A stretch of DNA of 64,000 nucleotides from Actinomycetes bacterium (GTDB taxonomy: Bacteria; Actinomycetota; Thermoleophilia; RBG-16-64-13), in contig JAGXFW010000016.1 in NCBI GenBank assembly GCA_024637035.1, forward strand, positions 372,001 to 436,000, read 5' to 3'. The position numbers and the translations under genes are program-made. The notes below the pieces were generated by a model. It searched no databases, was not told where the DNA came from, and saw only the letters and a list, made by a program, of their open reading frames with translations. Positions 1-8,381 of the stretch are shown here, one piece after another; positions within the stretch are counted from its first letter, which is position 1, and each line of letters starts with the position of its first letter.

Positions 1-873
1 CAGGGCGCCCACATGCAGGCCGCTCACAGCCAGCAGATGGGCGGTACCGGCCCGGCGAAAGGAGTCGAGTACGTCGTCGGGCATGCCTCCTTTCTCACCC
101 AGGATCACACCGCGCAGCAAGCCCGAACTCGCCGGGTGGACACCGAGGGACAGATGCCTCCTCGCACCGTCTCGGAGCCGATCGAGGGCACCCTCGGTGC
201 CGCCCCTACGCCCCAGGGCGTGCAACTGGTTGGGCGTCGTCGCAAGCACCGAGGCGATGCCTTGCCGTCGCAGCCACCCGACCTCGTCGAATTCGCCATC
301 CTCCGCCGCCTCAAGGGGCGCACGCAGGACGCCCTCGACGCGGATCTCCCAGCCTTCACCGATCGATCCGGACAAGGCCGAACCGTCGCCGTTCCGCAAA
401 ACCGACCGTCCATCCTCGATGCCTTCGATCTCGAGCAGCACCCCTTCACCCCGGCCTCGCGGGCCGAGCGATCGGGCGGGCGCGATGAGCGAACCCCCAC
501 GCTCCCTTACCTCCCCCGTCACTACGACGGCGCCCTCGAAACGGCCGCCCTCCGCGAGTTCCCCGCTTGAGAACTCGAACATGTACAGCGAACCCCAGGC
601 CGCTCCCACGCTAAGAGAGAGAGCGACCAGCACCAACGGCAGGACGCCGACGGCGGGCGTACTAACAGCCGGGCCCACGCTGTCGCGCCAGGCGACGGCC
701 ACCGCGACGCCGGCGAACAGGGCCGTGAGGAGGAAGAGCGGAAGCGGGTCCGGGGACAGCACGCCGGCCGATGCGATGCCGATGGATGCCGCGAGCAAGG
801 CCGAGCGGGAAAGTCCCGCGCGGTCTATCAGCCAAATCGAAAGCCGAGACGCGAGGACTTCCGGGCGCTTCAC
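1..873 (-). CDS. comEC: ComEC/Rec2 competence channel, N-terminal part (cut by window edge)
   Basis: Inner-membrane channel of natural transformation that carries single-stranded DNA into the cytoplasm. The minus-strand frame is open from a GTG at 873 to base 1 (291 codons, no stop), so the rest lies outside the window. Seen: hydrophobic stretches in the first ~110 residues, then a soluble region of about 150 residues like the extracellular N-terminal domain of ComEC, then HLLAVSGLHVG at residues 279-289, the family signature at the start of the Competence domain. The GTG overlaps the comEA stop as GTGA, implying translational coupling in a comEA-comEC operon. The plus-strand ORFs over this interval look like shadows. 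Confidence 0.88.
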   Translation of the reverse strand, partial: MKRPEVLASRLSIWLIDRAGLSRSALLAASIGIASAGVLSPDPLPLFLLTALFAGVAVAVAWRDSVGPAVSTPAVGVLPLVLVALSLSVGAAWGSLYMFEFSSGELAEGGRFEGAVVVTGEVRERGGSLIAPARSLGPRGRGEGVLLEIEGIEDGRSVLRNGDGSALSGSIGEGWEIRVEGVLRAPLEAAEDGEFDEVGWLRRQGIASVLATTPNQLHALGRRGGTEGALDRLRDGARRHLSLGVHPASSGLLRGVILGEKGGMPDDVLDSFRRAGTAHLLAVSGLHVGAL

Positions 874-1601
874 AGCGTGCAGAGGGGGCGCAATCTCTCC
901 ACAGTGCTGGGGCCGATACCGGGAATGGCGTCGAGATCTTCGATCGAGCGGAAGGGTCCGTGCTGGTCGCGATACTCGATGATGCGCTGGGCCGTCTTCT
1001 CGCCTACTCCGGGCAGAGTATCCAGCTCCGCGACGCCGCTTGTGTTCAGGTTCACCATGACCCCGCCCGAGCCCGAGCCGGGCGCCGCCCCGGGTTCGGA
1101 GGTGCCCCCCGGCTGGCCCGCACCAGGCTGAAGGGTCGCTGCGTTCGGCGGCCGAGGATCCTCACCGACGCGCGGCACCCAGATGCAGCCGCCATCGAGA
1201 ACTCCCGCAGCGAGCGGTACGGCGTCACGATCGGCTTCGTCCGTCATCCCGCCCGCGAGAAGCAGCACTTGGAACACACGGGCGTCGGATTGCACCTCGT
1301 AGACGCCCGGACGGACAACGGCCCCCGCAAGCTGCACGAAGACATGGGCGATGGTGGTGCTCGTGACGGATACCGTCGGCGCCGCCGGATCCATCGAAGC
1401 ACCCTCGAGCGACACGGCCGCCGACCCCGGGTCGCCGGGACGGTCCAGGCCCGGGTTGGTCGCCACCCACGTGGCCTCCCCCTCAGTGTCGGGTCGGGCC
1501 TTGTCGCCCACACCCCACCACCCGACCGCCATGACTATCAACGCCGCCACGACATAGGGGACGACACGTTTGAGGGGCACTCTTGTCATGCCGACGAGCA
1601 T
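870..1601 (-). CDS. comEA: ComEA, helix-hairpin-helix DNA receptor for competence
   Basis: Membrane-anchored protein that binds double-stranded DNA outside the membrane and hands it to ComEC. Order seen: short N-terminus, one transmembrane helix at residues ~13-29, a variable linker, an SLBB-type domain at ~85-145, a Gly/Pro linker, then two helix-hairpin-helix units at ~182-243 with LPGVGEKTA and IPGIGPSTV. I chose the ATG at 1601 (243 aa); ATG 1589 is also possible. A longer reading from 1679 puts about 26 non-membrane residues before the anchor and is less likely. No strong ribosome site precedes either start. Confidence 0.9.
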   Translation of the reverse strand: MLVGMTRVPLKRVVPYVVAALIVMAVGWWGVGDKARPDTEGEATWVATNPGLDRPGDPGSAAVSLEGASMDPAAPTVSVTSTTIAHVFVQLAGAVVRPGVYEVQSDARVFQVLLLAGGMTDEADRDAVPLAAGVLDGGCIWVPRVGEDPRPPNAATLQPGAGQPGGTSEPGAAPGSGSGGVMVNLNTSGVAELDTLPGVGEKTAQRIIEYRDQHGPFRSIEDLDAIPGIGPSTVERLRPLCTL

Positions 1602-1751
1602 ATGCGGCGGCGACGGCCGGACGATATCCGCCAAAAGTACCAGGGTGGCGCTCGGGGATTCCGGGCGGTGGTGGGGCAAAGAAGAAGGCGGCCCGGCCGG
1701 CGATCTTAAGCCGGCACGGACCGCCCGAGCATGCGCCCGTTTGTCGAGCCC

Positions 1752-1829
1752 CAGCAGGCTGCTGAAAAGTGACGCCGCGCCGCCCAGTGCGCCTGGGGGC
1801 CGAGGCTTCCCTCTTCAGCAGCTTTCTAG
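1752..1829. repeat. Short inverted-repeat element, internally deleted copy of the one at 46101
   Basis: Left end cagcaggctgctgaaaag is mirrored by the right end cttcagcagctttctag. The interior (gccgcccagtgcgcctggg) matches the right-hand interior of the 173-bp copy at 46101-46273, so this looks like a copy whose middle has been lost. It sits directly against the rubrerythrin stop codon. No ORF inside. It resembles a MITE or REP-like element. Confidence 0.7.
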
Positions 1830-1830
1830 T

Positions 1831-2406
1831 CTAGTAGGCTTCGACCCAGAGTTCGAAATGAGCCTGTGGGTGGTCGCACGCGGGGCACACGCTGGGAGCG
1901 CCCGCTCCTTCGTGCACGTGTCCGCAATTGCCACACTTCCAACGGGCGTCAGGCACGTCGCTGGTGAACACCGTACCCGCCTCGAGGTTCGCGAGCAGCT
2001 TGCGGAAGCGACGCTCGTGATAGGTCTCTACCGCGCCGATCTTCTTGAAGGCCGCAGCGACCTTCTTGAAGCCCTCTTCCGCCGCGATCTCCGCGAAGTC
2101 GGGATACAACGTGCCCCACTCTTCGAGCTCGCCCTCGGCCGCAGCCAGCAGGTTGGCCGCGGTGTCGTTCGTCGGGCCGGCCGGATAGGCCGCCGTGAAT
2201 TCGACCGTGCCGCCCTCGAGAAGCTTGAAGAACACCTTCGCGTGCTCCTTCTCGTTCTCCGCCGTCTCGAGGAAGAGGTCGCTGATCTGAACGTAGCCTT
2301 CCTTGCGGGCCGCCGAAGACGCATACGTGTAGCGCATGCGAGCCTGGGACTCGCCCGCGAACGCCTTCATGAGGTTCTTCTCGGTCTGCGATCCCTTCAA
2401 CTCCAT
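1831..2406 (-). CDS. rbr: Rubrerythrin
   Basis: Non-haem di-iron peroxidase that reduces hydrogen peroxide in the cytoplasm of anaerobes, using electrons from rubredoxin or NADH oxidoreductases. 191 residues, usual length. The N-terminal four-helix ferritin-like domain has the expected Glu/His metal ligands (GESQARMRY, ENEKEHAKVF, EGELEEW, VETYHERRF). The C-terminal rubredoxin-like domain has the iron site CGNC and CPAC. The stop is TAG. The gene lies alone between the inverted-repeat element and the helicase gene and supports a lifestyle with limited oxygen. Confidence 0.95.
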   Translation of the reverse strand: MELKGSQTEKNLMKAFAGESQARMRYTYASSAARKEGYVQISDLFLETAENEKEHAKVFFKLLEGGTVEFTAAYPAGPTNDTAANLLAAAEGELEEWGTLYPDFAEIAAEEGFKKVAAAFKKIGAVETYHERRFRKLLANLEAGTVFTSDVPDARWKCGNCGHVHEGAGAPSVCPACDHPQAHFELWVEAY

Positions 2407-2429
2407 CTACTCACCCTCCTCTTGTAGCT

Positions 2430-4772
2430 CTACTCGGGATCAGCTGACGTGTCGGGCTTGGCGGACGTCTTCGCGGGCTCCACCGAGATCTCACGCCCTT
2501 TGAACATCGATTCATGCATGGCCTCGATGACCCGTCCGGCCACAGCCTTGCGCACTTCGACGAAGGCGAAGTTGTGTAGGAGGTCGATGCGACCTATGTC
2601 GCTCTCTTGAATACCGGCCGCCTCACGCACCAACTCCTCCAGGCCATCGCGATTCACGCGCGCCCTTCGCCCGATGGACATGAAGAGGCGGGTCATCTCT
2701 CCGGCAGCGGGAGTCACGTCACCGGACACGCCGGCCGCGAACGTCTCGGCGGAGACCGCGACCTCGACAGCCGCATCGCCTCCTATCGGAGTGACGGCCC
2801 CACGACCAGCAAGCTCCTTGAGGAGTCCCGCGGTGATAGTACGCAAGTCGTGATCGAGTTCCAGGCGGCTGACGATAGCGAGGTAGTCGGCGAGACCCTC
2901 GAGCTCCAGGCCGGAGAGCAGCCGGGAGACCCCCTCACGAAGCTGCAGCGCTCGCAGGATCCTGACCTCATCGTCATCGATCGCCGGTGGGATGGAGGCG
3001 GCGACCGGCACCACCTCGGAGCTGGCGGCAGCACGCGCCCGCTCCTTGGCCGGGGCCTTCTCGGCCGCGACATCGCCGCGGGCGGCCGCCTGGGCGGCGT
3101 CCGCCGCGACCGCAGCTTCTGCTGCGCGCATCCTGTCGGCCACGTCGGCGCGACGCGCGGCTTCAGCCGCCGTCAGGGCCGCATCTGCGGCCGTGTCTTC
3201 GTCGCGCCGCTCCTCGACCTCAACACCGTCCGCCAGCGCGATCTCATGCGCAACGTCGACCCGCTCTTCATGCTCGATGCGGTCGGCCTCGCGCAGGGCC
3301 TCCTCGTTCCCCGACCACCCGATGCGCTTGCGAGCGTCCCGGAGCATGTAGCGCCGCTGATCTCGCTCCGCCATGGTGGCCGGCTCTTCACCATTCGACA
3401 TCAACTCGGCCAACGTGAGCTGATCCGACTCCTTCTTCCGGCCCCGTGGCTTGCGAGACGGCGCCGCCTTCGCGTCAGCGGTTTCGTCGACCTCTTCCGC
3501 GACACCGGCTTCCCGCGCGCCGGCCGCCGCCAGCGCGGCAGCCTCTTCCTCATCGGGCAGGGGCGCCATCGGCTCGCCCTTGCGGTCTGCCTCTTGCACC
3601 CGTCTGCGGGCCAGCACGTCACCGCGCGAAGCACGGCGCCTCTCGTCGACCTCACTGGCCGAGGGCAGCTCCCCCTCGGCTATCTGCGCCATCGAGAACT
3701 CCTGGATGCGAAGTAGATCCCAATACTCAGCCGGGGTGACGAACGTGATCGCGACACCCGACCGGCCCATGCGTCCGGTTCGACCGATGCGATGCACATA
3801 CGCCTCTGGATCTTGCGGCACGTGGAAGTTGATCACGTGGGTCACATGGCTGATGTCCAAGCCTCGAGAGGCGACATCTGTGGCCACGAGATAGGCGAAA
3901 CGTTCGTCGCGGAAGCCCTGCATGATCTGGTCCCGCTGTGCCTGTGTCAGGTCGCCGTGGAGACCTTCCGCGTCGTAGCCTCGGGCTTTCAACTTCCGGG
4001 CGAGTTTGTCGACGTTCCGCTTGGTGCGGCAGAAGATGATCGCGCTGGCGCCCTCCTCCTCGAAGTCGAGAAGCCGCATGAGCGCGTCGATCTTCTCGTC
4101 CTCGGGCACCTCGTAGAAGATCTGTTCGGTCTCTGCGAGCGTGAGGGTATCGGGCACCACGGAGACCGATTCCGGGTTGTTCATGTACTCGGTCGCGATG
4201 CGGCGGATGTCGTCCGGGATCGTCGCGGAGAAGAGAAGAGTCTGCCGATCCTTGCCGCACTGCCGAAGGATGCGACGGATGTCGGGCAGGAAGCCCATGT
4301 CGAGCATCATGTCGGCCTCGTCGAGGACGAGCATCTTGATCGAGGAGAGGGAGAGAGTCCTGCGGCCGAGGTGATCGAGGATGCGGCCCGGGGTTCCCAC
4401 CACGACCTGCACGCCCTTCTTCAGAGCGGTGATCTGACGGTCGATGCGCTGGCCTCCGTACACCGGTAGCACCTTGTGACCCGTGAAGAGCGTGATCTCG
4501 TGCACCTCTTCGGCGATCTGCACTGCGAGTTCCCGGGTCGGGGAAAGCACGAGCGCCTGGACCCCTTCCGCGTCGATCGGGAGCATCTCGGCGAGCGGTA
4601 TGCCGAAGGCCGCGGTCTTGCCGGTGCCGGTCTGTGCCTGGCCAAGGACGTCCCTGCCGGCCATCACCAGCGGTATCGTCTTGTTCTGAATAGGGGTGGC
4701 CTCCACGAAACCCATCTTGTCGATGGCGTCGAGGACGGGCTTGCTAAGGTTGAAGGTGGTGAATTCTGCCAT
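2430..4772 (-). CDS. deaD: DEAD-box ATP-dependent RNA helicase (DeaD/CsdA type)
   Basis: Unwinds structured RNA in ribosome assembly, translation and decay. From the ATG at 4772 the protein is 780 aa. Seen: Q-motif region, AQTGTGKT (~46-53), DEAD (~151-154), SAT motif in LLFSATIPDD, HRIGRTGRMGR in the second RecA domain, a long Ala/Glu-rich charged linker (~400-640), and a C-terminal DbpA-type RNA-binding domain with GRIDLLHNFAFVEV. The start was chosen because family homology begins at MAEFTTFNLS. The frame stays open up to 4838, and a start at 4829 (two dozen extra residues, nearly leaderless) is possible. The stop is TAG. Confidence 0.93.
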   Translation of the reverse strand: MAEFTTFNLSKPVLDAIDKMGFVEATPIQNKTIPLVMAGRDVLGQAQTGTGKTAAFGIPLAEMLPIDAEGVQALVLSPTRELAVQIAEEVHEITLFTGHKVLPVYGGQRIDRQITALKKGVQVVVGTPGRILDHLGRRTLSLSSIKMLVLDEADMMLDMGFLPDIRRILRQCGKDRQTLLFSATIPDDIRRIATEYMNNPESVSVVPDTLTLAETEQIFYEVPEDEKIDALMRLLDFEEEGASAIIFCRTKRNVDKLARKLKARGYDAEGLHGDLTQAQRDQIMQGFRDERFAYLVATDVASRGLDISHVTHVINFHVPQDPEAYVHRIGRTGRMGRSGVAITFVTPAEYWDLLRIQEFSMAQIAEGELPSASEVDERRRASRGDVLARRRVQEADRKGEPMAPLPDEEEAAALAAAGAREAGVAEEVDETADAKAAPSRKPRGRKKESDQLTLAELMSNGEEPATMAERDQRRYMLRDARKRIGWSGNEEALREADRIEHEERVDVAHEIALADGVEVEERRDEDTAADAALTAAEAARRADVADRMRAAEAAVAADAAQAAARGDVAAEKAPAKERARAAASSEVVPVAASIPPAIDDDEVRILRALQLREGVSRLLSGLELEGLADYLAIVSRLELDHDLRTITAGLLKELAGRGAVTPIGGDAAVEVAVSAETFAAGVSGDVTPAAGEMTRLFMSIGRRARVNRDGLEELVREAAGIQESDIGRIDLLHNFAFVEVRKAVAGRVIEAMHESMFKGREISVEPAKTSAKPDTSADPE

Positions 4773-4843
4773 GTGATATGCGGTGTCCCAACTGATCCGG
4801 AAAGTTCGCGCGACGCGGTCGCGTCGCATTACCATCAACTATA
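4773..4843 (-). promoter_or_regulatory. Promoter and structured leader of the RNA helicase gene
   Basis: On the minus strand TATAGT (4843-4838) looks like a -10 box. The leader then holds a near-perfect palindrome, gcgacgcg-gt-cgcgtcgc at 4810-4827, before the ATG at 4772. No Shine-Dalgarno is visible. Upstream, cgccct-ga-agggcg around 4852-4866 is a second hairpin, probably the end of the preceding hydrolase transcript. Long structured leaders are known for cold-inducible DEAD-box genes; applying that here is inference. Confidence 0.4.
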
Positions 4844-4899
4844 GCCCAAACGCGCCCTGAAGGGCGGTCTGGGGCACCTCTATTCTGCTTCGCGAAGCA

Positions 4900-5703
4900 C
4901 TACTTCCCCGAAGTCACGCGCCTCAGGAAGCCGCGCACATAGAGGTTCGTCTCGTACGGATTCTCCAGCATGGGGAAGTGACCGACACCCTGCAGCGACT
5001 TCTGGAGAGCTCCGGGGATCCAGTATGCGAGCATGTTCGCGATCTCCACGAAATCGTGCATATCCTGTTGACCGGAGAGCACGAACGTGGGCGTGCTGAT
5101 CTCGGCAAGGCGGTCCAGGTCTGAGACCTCCTGCTTCGGATACCGTGCCCCGTCCAGCCACTCGGCGCCCGACCAGCCTCGACCCATCTCCATCAGGCGT
5201 GCGAACACGTGAGGACTGTGCTCGCGCACCCAGGAGAACAACTCTCCGTGCGACCACACCTCGTCGAAGGCGGCCCGCACTCCCGCCGTGCGCGCCTCCG
5301 CGGCAGCGGTGCGCATGAGCGACGTGAACTCGTCAGACCAGGGGAATCCGCGCAGGACGGTGTCCACGAACACCAGCGACGCCACCCGCTCGGGCCGCGA
5401 GAACGCTTGCGTCATGATCACGCCACCACCCCGGGAGTGACCCACCAGGTGCGCCCGCTCGATCTCGAGCATGTCCATGAGCGCGGTGAGTTCGTCGGCC
5501 AGGTCGGGGTAGTCGTAGCCGGTGGCCGGCGCGCGCGAGGAGCCGCAACCGCGTGCGTCGTATCGGATCAGCCGGAACTCCTCGGCCAGCACCGCCTGCT
5601 CGTTCCACAGAGTGTGATCAAGCCCCAGCCCATGCAGGAGGATGACAGGGGGCCCCGTGCCTTCGTCCACGTAGAAGATCCCGAGTGACTCAGACAGCGG
5701 CAT
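4900..5703 (-). CDS. Alpha/beta hydrolase
   Basis: Soluble hydrolase of the alpha/beta fold, probably an esterase or lactonase; substrate unknown. 267 aa. Seen: oxyanion-hole strand ILLHGLG (~21-27), nucleophile elbow GHSRGG with Ser90, acid-residue region near FVLSGQQDMHDF, and catalytic His in VGHFPMLENP. The ATG at 5703 follows GGAGG by six bases and beats the in-frame TTG at 5709. The gene overlaps the end of the upstream hydrolase by 14 bases, so yajQ, the DLH-like hydrolase and this gene form one transcription unit. Confidence 0.85.
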   Translation of the reverse strand: MPLSESLGIFYVDEGTGPPVILLHGLGLDHTLWNEQAVLAEEFRLIRYDARGCGSSRAPATGYDYPDLADELTALMDMLEIERAHLVGHSRGGGVIMTQAFSRPERVASLVFVDTVLRGFPWSDEFTSLMRTAAAEARTAGVRAAFDEVWSHGELFSWVREHSPHVFARLMEMGRGWSGAEWLDGARYPKQEVSDLDRLAEISTPTFVLSGQQDMHDFVEIANMLAYWIPGALQKSLQGVGHFPMLENPYETNLYVRGFLRRVTSGK

Positions 5704-6397
5704 GTTCAACCTCCTCCGCGAAGAAACGCGCTACCGGGGCACCGACCTCTTCGCCCTTGCCCACGAACAAATGATCCACGTCGGGCACCACTACCATCTC
5801 AGCCTCCACACCCACGCTGAGCAAGAACGCCTGCACTTGAGCCGGCGGGGCGATCGAATCGTTCTCGCCGCACAGGGAGAAGACCGCGCCGGGGTACTCC
5901 CCCAGCCGGTCGAAGAAGCCCGGCATGAACTCGTCCCAGTCCACCGGGAACGCGATCAACCCGAGAGCCTGCGCCGGTTCGCCGTCGATAACCGCGAGGG
6001 CGGACATCACCGCCCCGAACGAGTATCCGGCCAGGAACACGGGGAGACCGTCGGGCATCTCACCGCGAAGGAAGTGGGCGGCCGCCCGGATGTCCCGATA
6101 TTCGTCGGTGCCGCTGTAACGGCCAGAGCTGCCGCCGACGCCCCGGAAGTCGAAACGCAACGTAGCAAGGCCCCGGCGGCGGCAGGCGCGCGCCACGTGG
6201 TGCACCACCGGCTGGTTCATGGTCCCCCCGTGCAGGGGATGGGGGTGAGCGACCACGACCCCGCCGACCACAGCACCTTCCTCCGGCAGCTCCAGGAGCC
6301 CGGCCAGCAGTTCGTCGCCCTCGATCTTGACTTCACGACGATCGTTCAGCGCCTGGCCTACCCGCCCGGACCGCCGGGAGCCGTCACCCATGCTCAC
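5690..6397 (-). CDS. Alpha/beta hydrolase, dienelactone-hydrolase-like
   Basis: Predicted cytoplasmic hydrolase of the family often annotated as CocE/dienelactone-like. 235 aa. Seen: HPHPLHGGTMNQPVV, which is characteristic of this group, RFDFRGVGGSSG, nucleophile motif GYSFGA (Ser), acidic turn CGENDSIAP and a late His in DVDHLFVGK. The GTG at 6397 directly follows the yajQ stop; ATG 6391 is an alternative. Substrate cannot be told from sequence. Confidence 0.85.
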   Translation of the reverse strand: MSMGDGSRRSGRVGQALNDRREVKIEGDELLAGLLELPEEGAVVGGVVVAHPHPLHGGTMNQPVVHHVARACRRRGLATLRFDFRGVGGSSGRYSGTDEYRDIRAAAHFLRGEMPDGLPVFLAGYSFGAVMSALAVIDGEPAQALGLIAFPVDWDEFMPGFFDRLGEYPGAVFSLCGENDSIAPPAQVQAFLLSVGVEAEMVVVPDVDHLFVGKGEEVGAPVARFFAEEVEHAAV

Positions 6398-6889
6398 TCA
6401 GTCCCTCATGTTGACGAATTGCAGGGGGATGCCGACGTCAGCGTCTCGGAGCAGAGTGATGACCTCCTGCAGGTCGTCGCGCTTCTTGCCGGCGACACGC
6501 ACCTCATCGCCTTGTATCGATGCCTGCACCTTGAGCTTCGCCTCTTTGATCAGCTTGACCACCGCGCGAGCGGTGTCGATATCCACACCCACTGAGACTT
6601 TGACCTCTTGCCGCAACATGTCCCCACCGGCTCTCTCGGGGTCGCCGAAATCGAAGACCTTGGTGTCGATGGAGCGCTTGACCGACTTGCTGATCAGGAG
6701 TTCGCGCAGGGCACGTAGCCGCATATCGTCCTCGGTGAGGATCTTGATGACGGCTTCCTTGCGATCGAGGTCGATCTCTGTCTTCGAGCCCCGGAAGTCG
6801 TAGCGGGTGGCCACTTCCTTCTTGATCATGTTGATCGCATTGTCCATCTCCTGCATGTCAACGCGACTGACCACGTCAAAAGTAGGCAT
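6398..6889 (-). CDS. yajQ: YajQ family nucleotide-binding protein
   Basis: Small cytosolic protein of the UPF0234/YajQ family. Members bind c-di-GMP or nucleotides, and some act as effectors of transcription. 163 aa, the usual length, with MPTFDVVSRVDMQEMDNA at the N-terminus, RYDFRGS and VRVAGKKRDDLQEVI, all strongly conserved. It is the first gene of a three-gene minus-strand run with two hydrolases; that link to function is unknown. Confidence 0.93.
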   Translation of the reverse strand: MPTFDVVSRVDMQEMDNAINMIKKEVATRYDFRGSKTEIDLDRKEAVIKILTEDDMRLRALRELLISKSVKRSIDTKVFDFGDPERAGGDMLRQEVKVSVGVDIDTARAVVKLIKEAKLKVQASIQGDEVRVAGKKRDDLQEVITLLRDADVGIPLQFVNMRD

Positions 6890-7110
6890 GGCGACTCACT
6901 CTCCCTCTGGCAGCGCGCTCCGCGCCGCCATCTCATACGCATCCTCGCATCCGCCACAATGATACCAAGCGAGACGGATGCCCACGGGCGACTGGTCGTT
7001 GCCTTCCGTGGCTGCTACACTCCTCCCCCACATTTGCCATGACCCCCCCGAGGCCGGCAACGCTCGATCACAACGAGTATCCCCCCGGTCCCTATCCCTC
7101 GGAGAGTCCC

Positions 7111-8328
7111 TTGCGAAAACCCGCCCTATGGATCGCCGCGCTCGCTTTCACGATGTCCGCCATGTTCTTGGCGGCCCCACAGCAGATACATCCCCGCTTC
7201 ATCGCCACCGCTTCGGCAGCCACCCTCACCGCCGCACAGGCCGAACTGACCGCCGCCAAGGCGGAGCTCGCCGCGCGCCAGGCGGCTCTCGACACGCTCG
7301 CCCAGCGCTACTTCGACGCCGATCACCAACTCGCCGACACCGAGGAACGCATCACTGTGGTGCAGGCCGATGTCGGACGGGCCAGCGCGGACCTCGCCAC
7401 ACTTCAAGTGAGGCTGAACGAACGACTGCGCGGCATCTACATGGACGGCGACATGGGCAGTCTCGTCGTGCTGGACGCCATCTTCGGCTCAGACGAGCTG
7501 ATGAACGTCCTCAACCGACTGGACATGCTGAGCAGAGTGCTCTCCGAAGACGAGGACGTGTTCTCGCAGGTGGAGAGTCAGGTGGCTCTTCTCGAGGGCA
7601 TCAAGGCGGAACTCGGCGAGCAGCAGCAGGCCCAGAAAGGTCTGCTGAGCGAACTCGATCAAGCGAATCAGGACGCGCTCCAGGCGCTCGAAGATACCAA
7701 GGACGAATACAACGCCTTGCGCGAGAAGGTGCGGCGTCTCGAAGCCGAGGAGAAGAAGCGACGCGAGGAAGAAGCCGCCCGGTTGGCCGCCGAGAGCGCC
7801 CGGCAGGCAGCGGCCTCTCAAGCGAGCAACGGAAGCCAGACCACGACAAGCAGCTCGTCGGGTGGCTCACCGTCCGGCGGTTCCTCTTCCGGCGGTTCCT
7901 CCTCCGGGAGCTCGGTGGGGTCAGCCGGGTGGCACTTCCCCGTGCAGGGGCCGAACAGCTTCATCAACGACTGGGGTTACGCGCGCTCCGGCGGTCGCAG
8001 CCACAAGGGCACGGACATCATGACCGCACGCAACACCCCGCTGGTCGCGGTGGTGAGCGGAGTCGTCAGTCGCACGAGCAGCGGGAGCGGTCTGGGCGGC
8101 ATCACCATCTGGCTGAACGGTGACGACGGCAACTCCTACTACTATGCCCACCTCACCTCGATCGCTTCGGGCATCTCAGGCGGTGTTCGAGTCTCGGGGG
8201 GGCAAACGATCGGCTACGCTGGCAACACGGGCAACGCGCGCGGCGGGGAACCTCATTTGCACTTCGAGATCCATCCGGGCGGCGGCTCCGCCATCAACCC
8301 GTACCCCACGCTCATAGCGAACCGCTAG
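7111..8328 (+). CDS. Secreted M23-family peptidase with coiled coil (EnvC-like)
   Basis: Probable cell-wall endopeptidase or activator of wall hydrolases. Starting at TTG 7111 (five bases after GGAGAG) gives a normal signal peptide, RKPALWIAALAFTMSAMF, and 405 aa. The longer reading from 7039 adds 24 Pro-rich residues before it. Order: signal peptide, long coiled coil (~40-225; Leu/Glu/Ala rich), Ser/Gly linker (~235-270), then the M23 (LytM) domain with HKGTDI, YYAHL and GEPHLHFEI, which supply the zinc ligands His, Asp and His. Flanking genes run the other way. The stop is TAG. Confidence 0.9.
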   Translation: MRKPALWIAALAFTMSAMFLAAPQQIHPRFIATASAATLTAAQAELTAAKAELAARQAALDTLAQRYFDADHQLADTEERITVVQADVGRASADLATLQVRLNERLRGIYMDGDMGSLVVLDAIFGSDELMNVLNRLDMLSRVLSEDEDVFSQVESQVALLEGIKAELGEQQQAQKGLLSELDQANQDALQALEDTKDEYNALREKVRRLEAEEKKRREEEAARLAAESARQAAASQASNGSQTTTSSSSGGSPSGGSSSGGSSSGSSVGSAGWHFPVQGPNSFINDWGYARSGGRSHKGTDIMTARNTPLVAVVSGVVSRTSSGSGLGGITIWLNGDDGNSYYYAHLTSIASGISGGVRVSGGQTIGYAGNTGNARGGEPHLHFEIHPGGGSAINPYPTLIANR

Positions 8329-8381
8329 GAACGATCGCTCCGGCGGGACTGATCGCCCCGGGGAGACTCATCGTCCCCGGA

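Noticed and set aside
83-982. Long plus-strand ORF at the left end
   Set aside because: It is antisense to the comEC frame, which shows the HLLAVSGLHVG signature and couples to comEA by GTGA.
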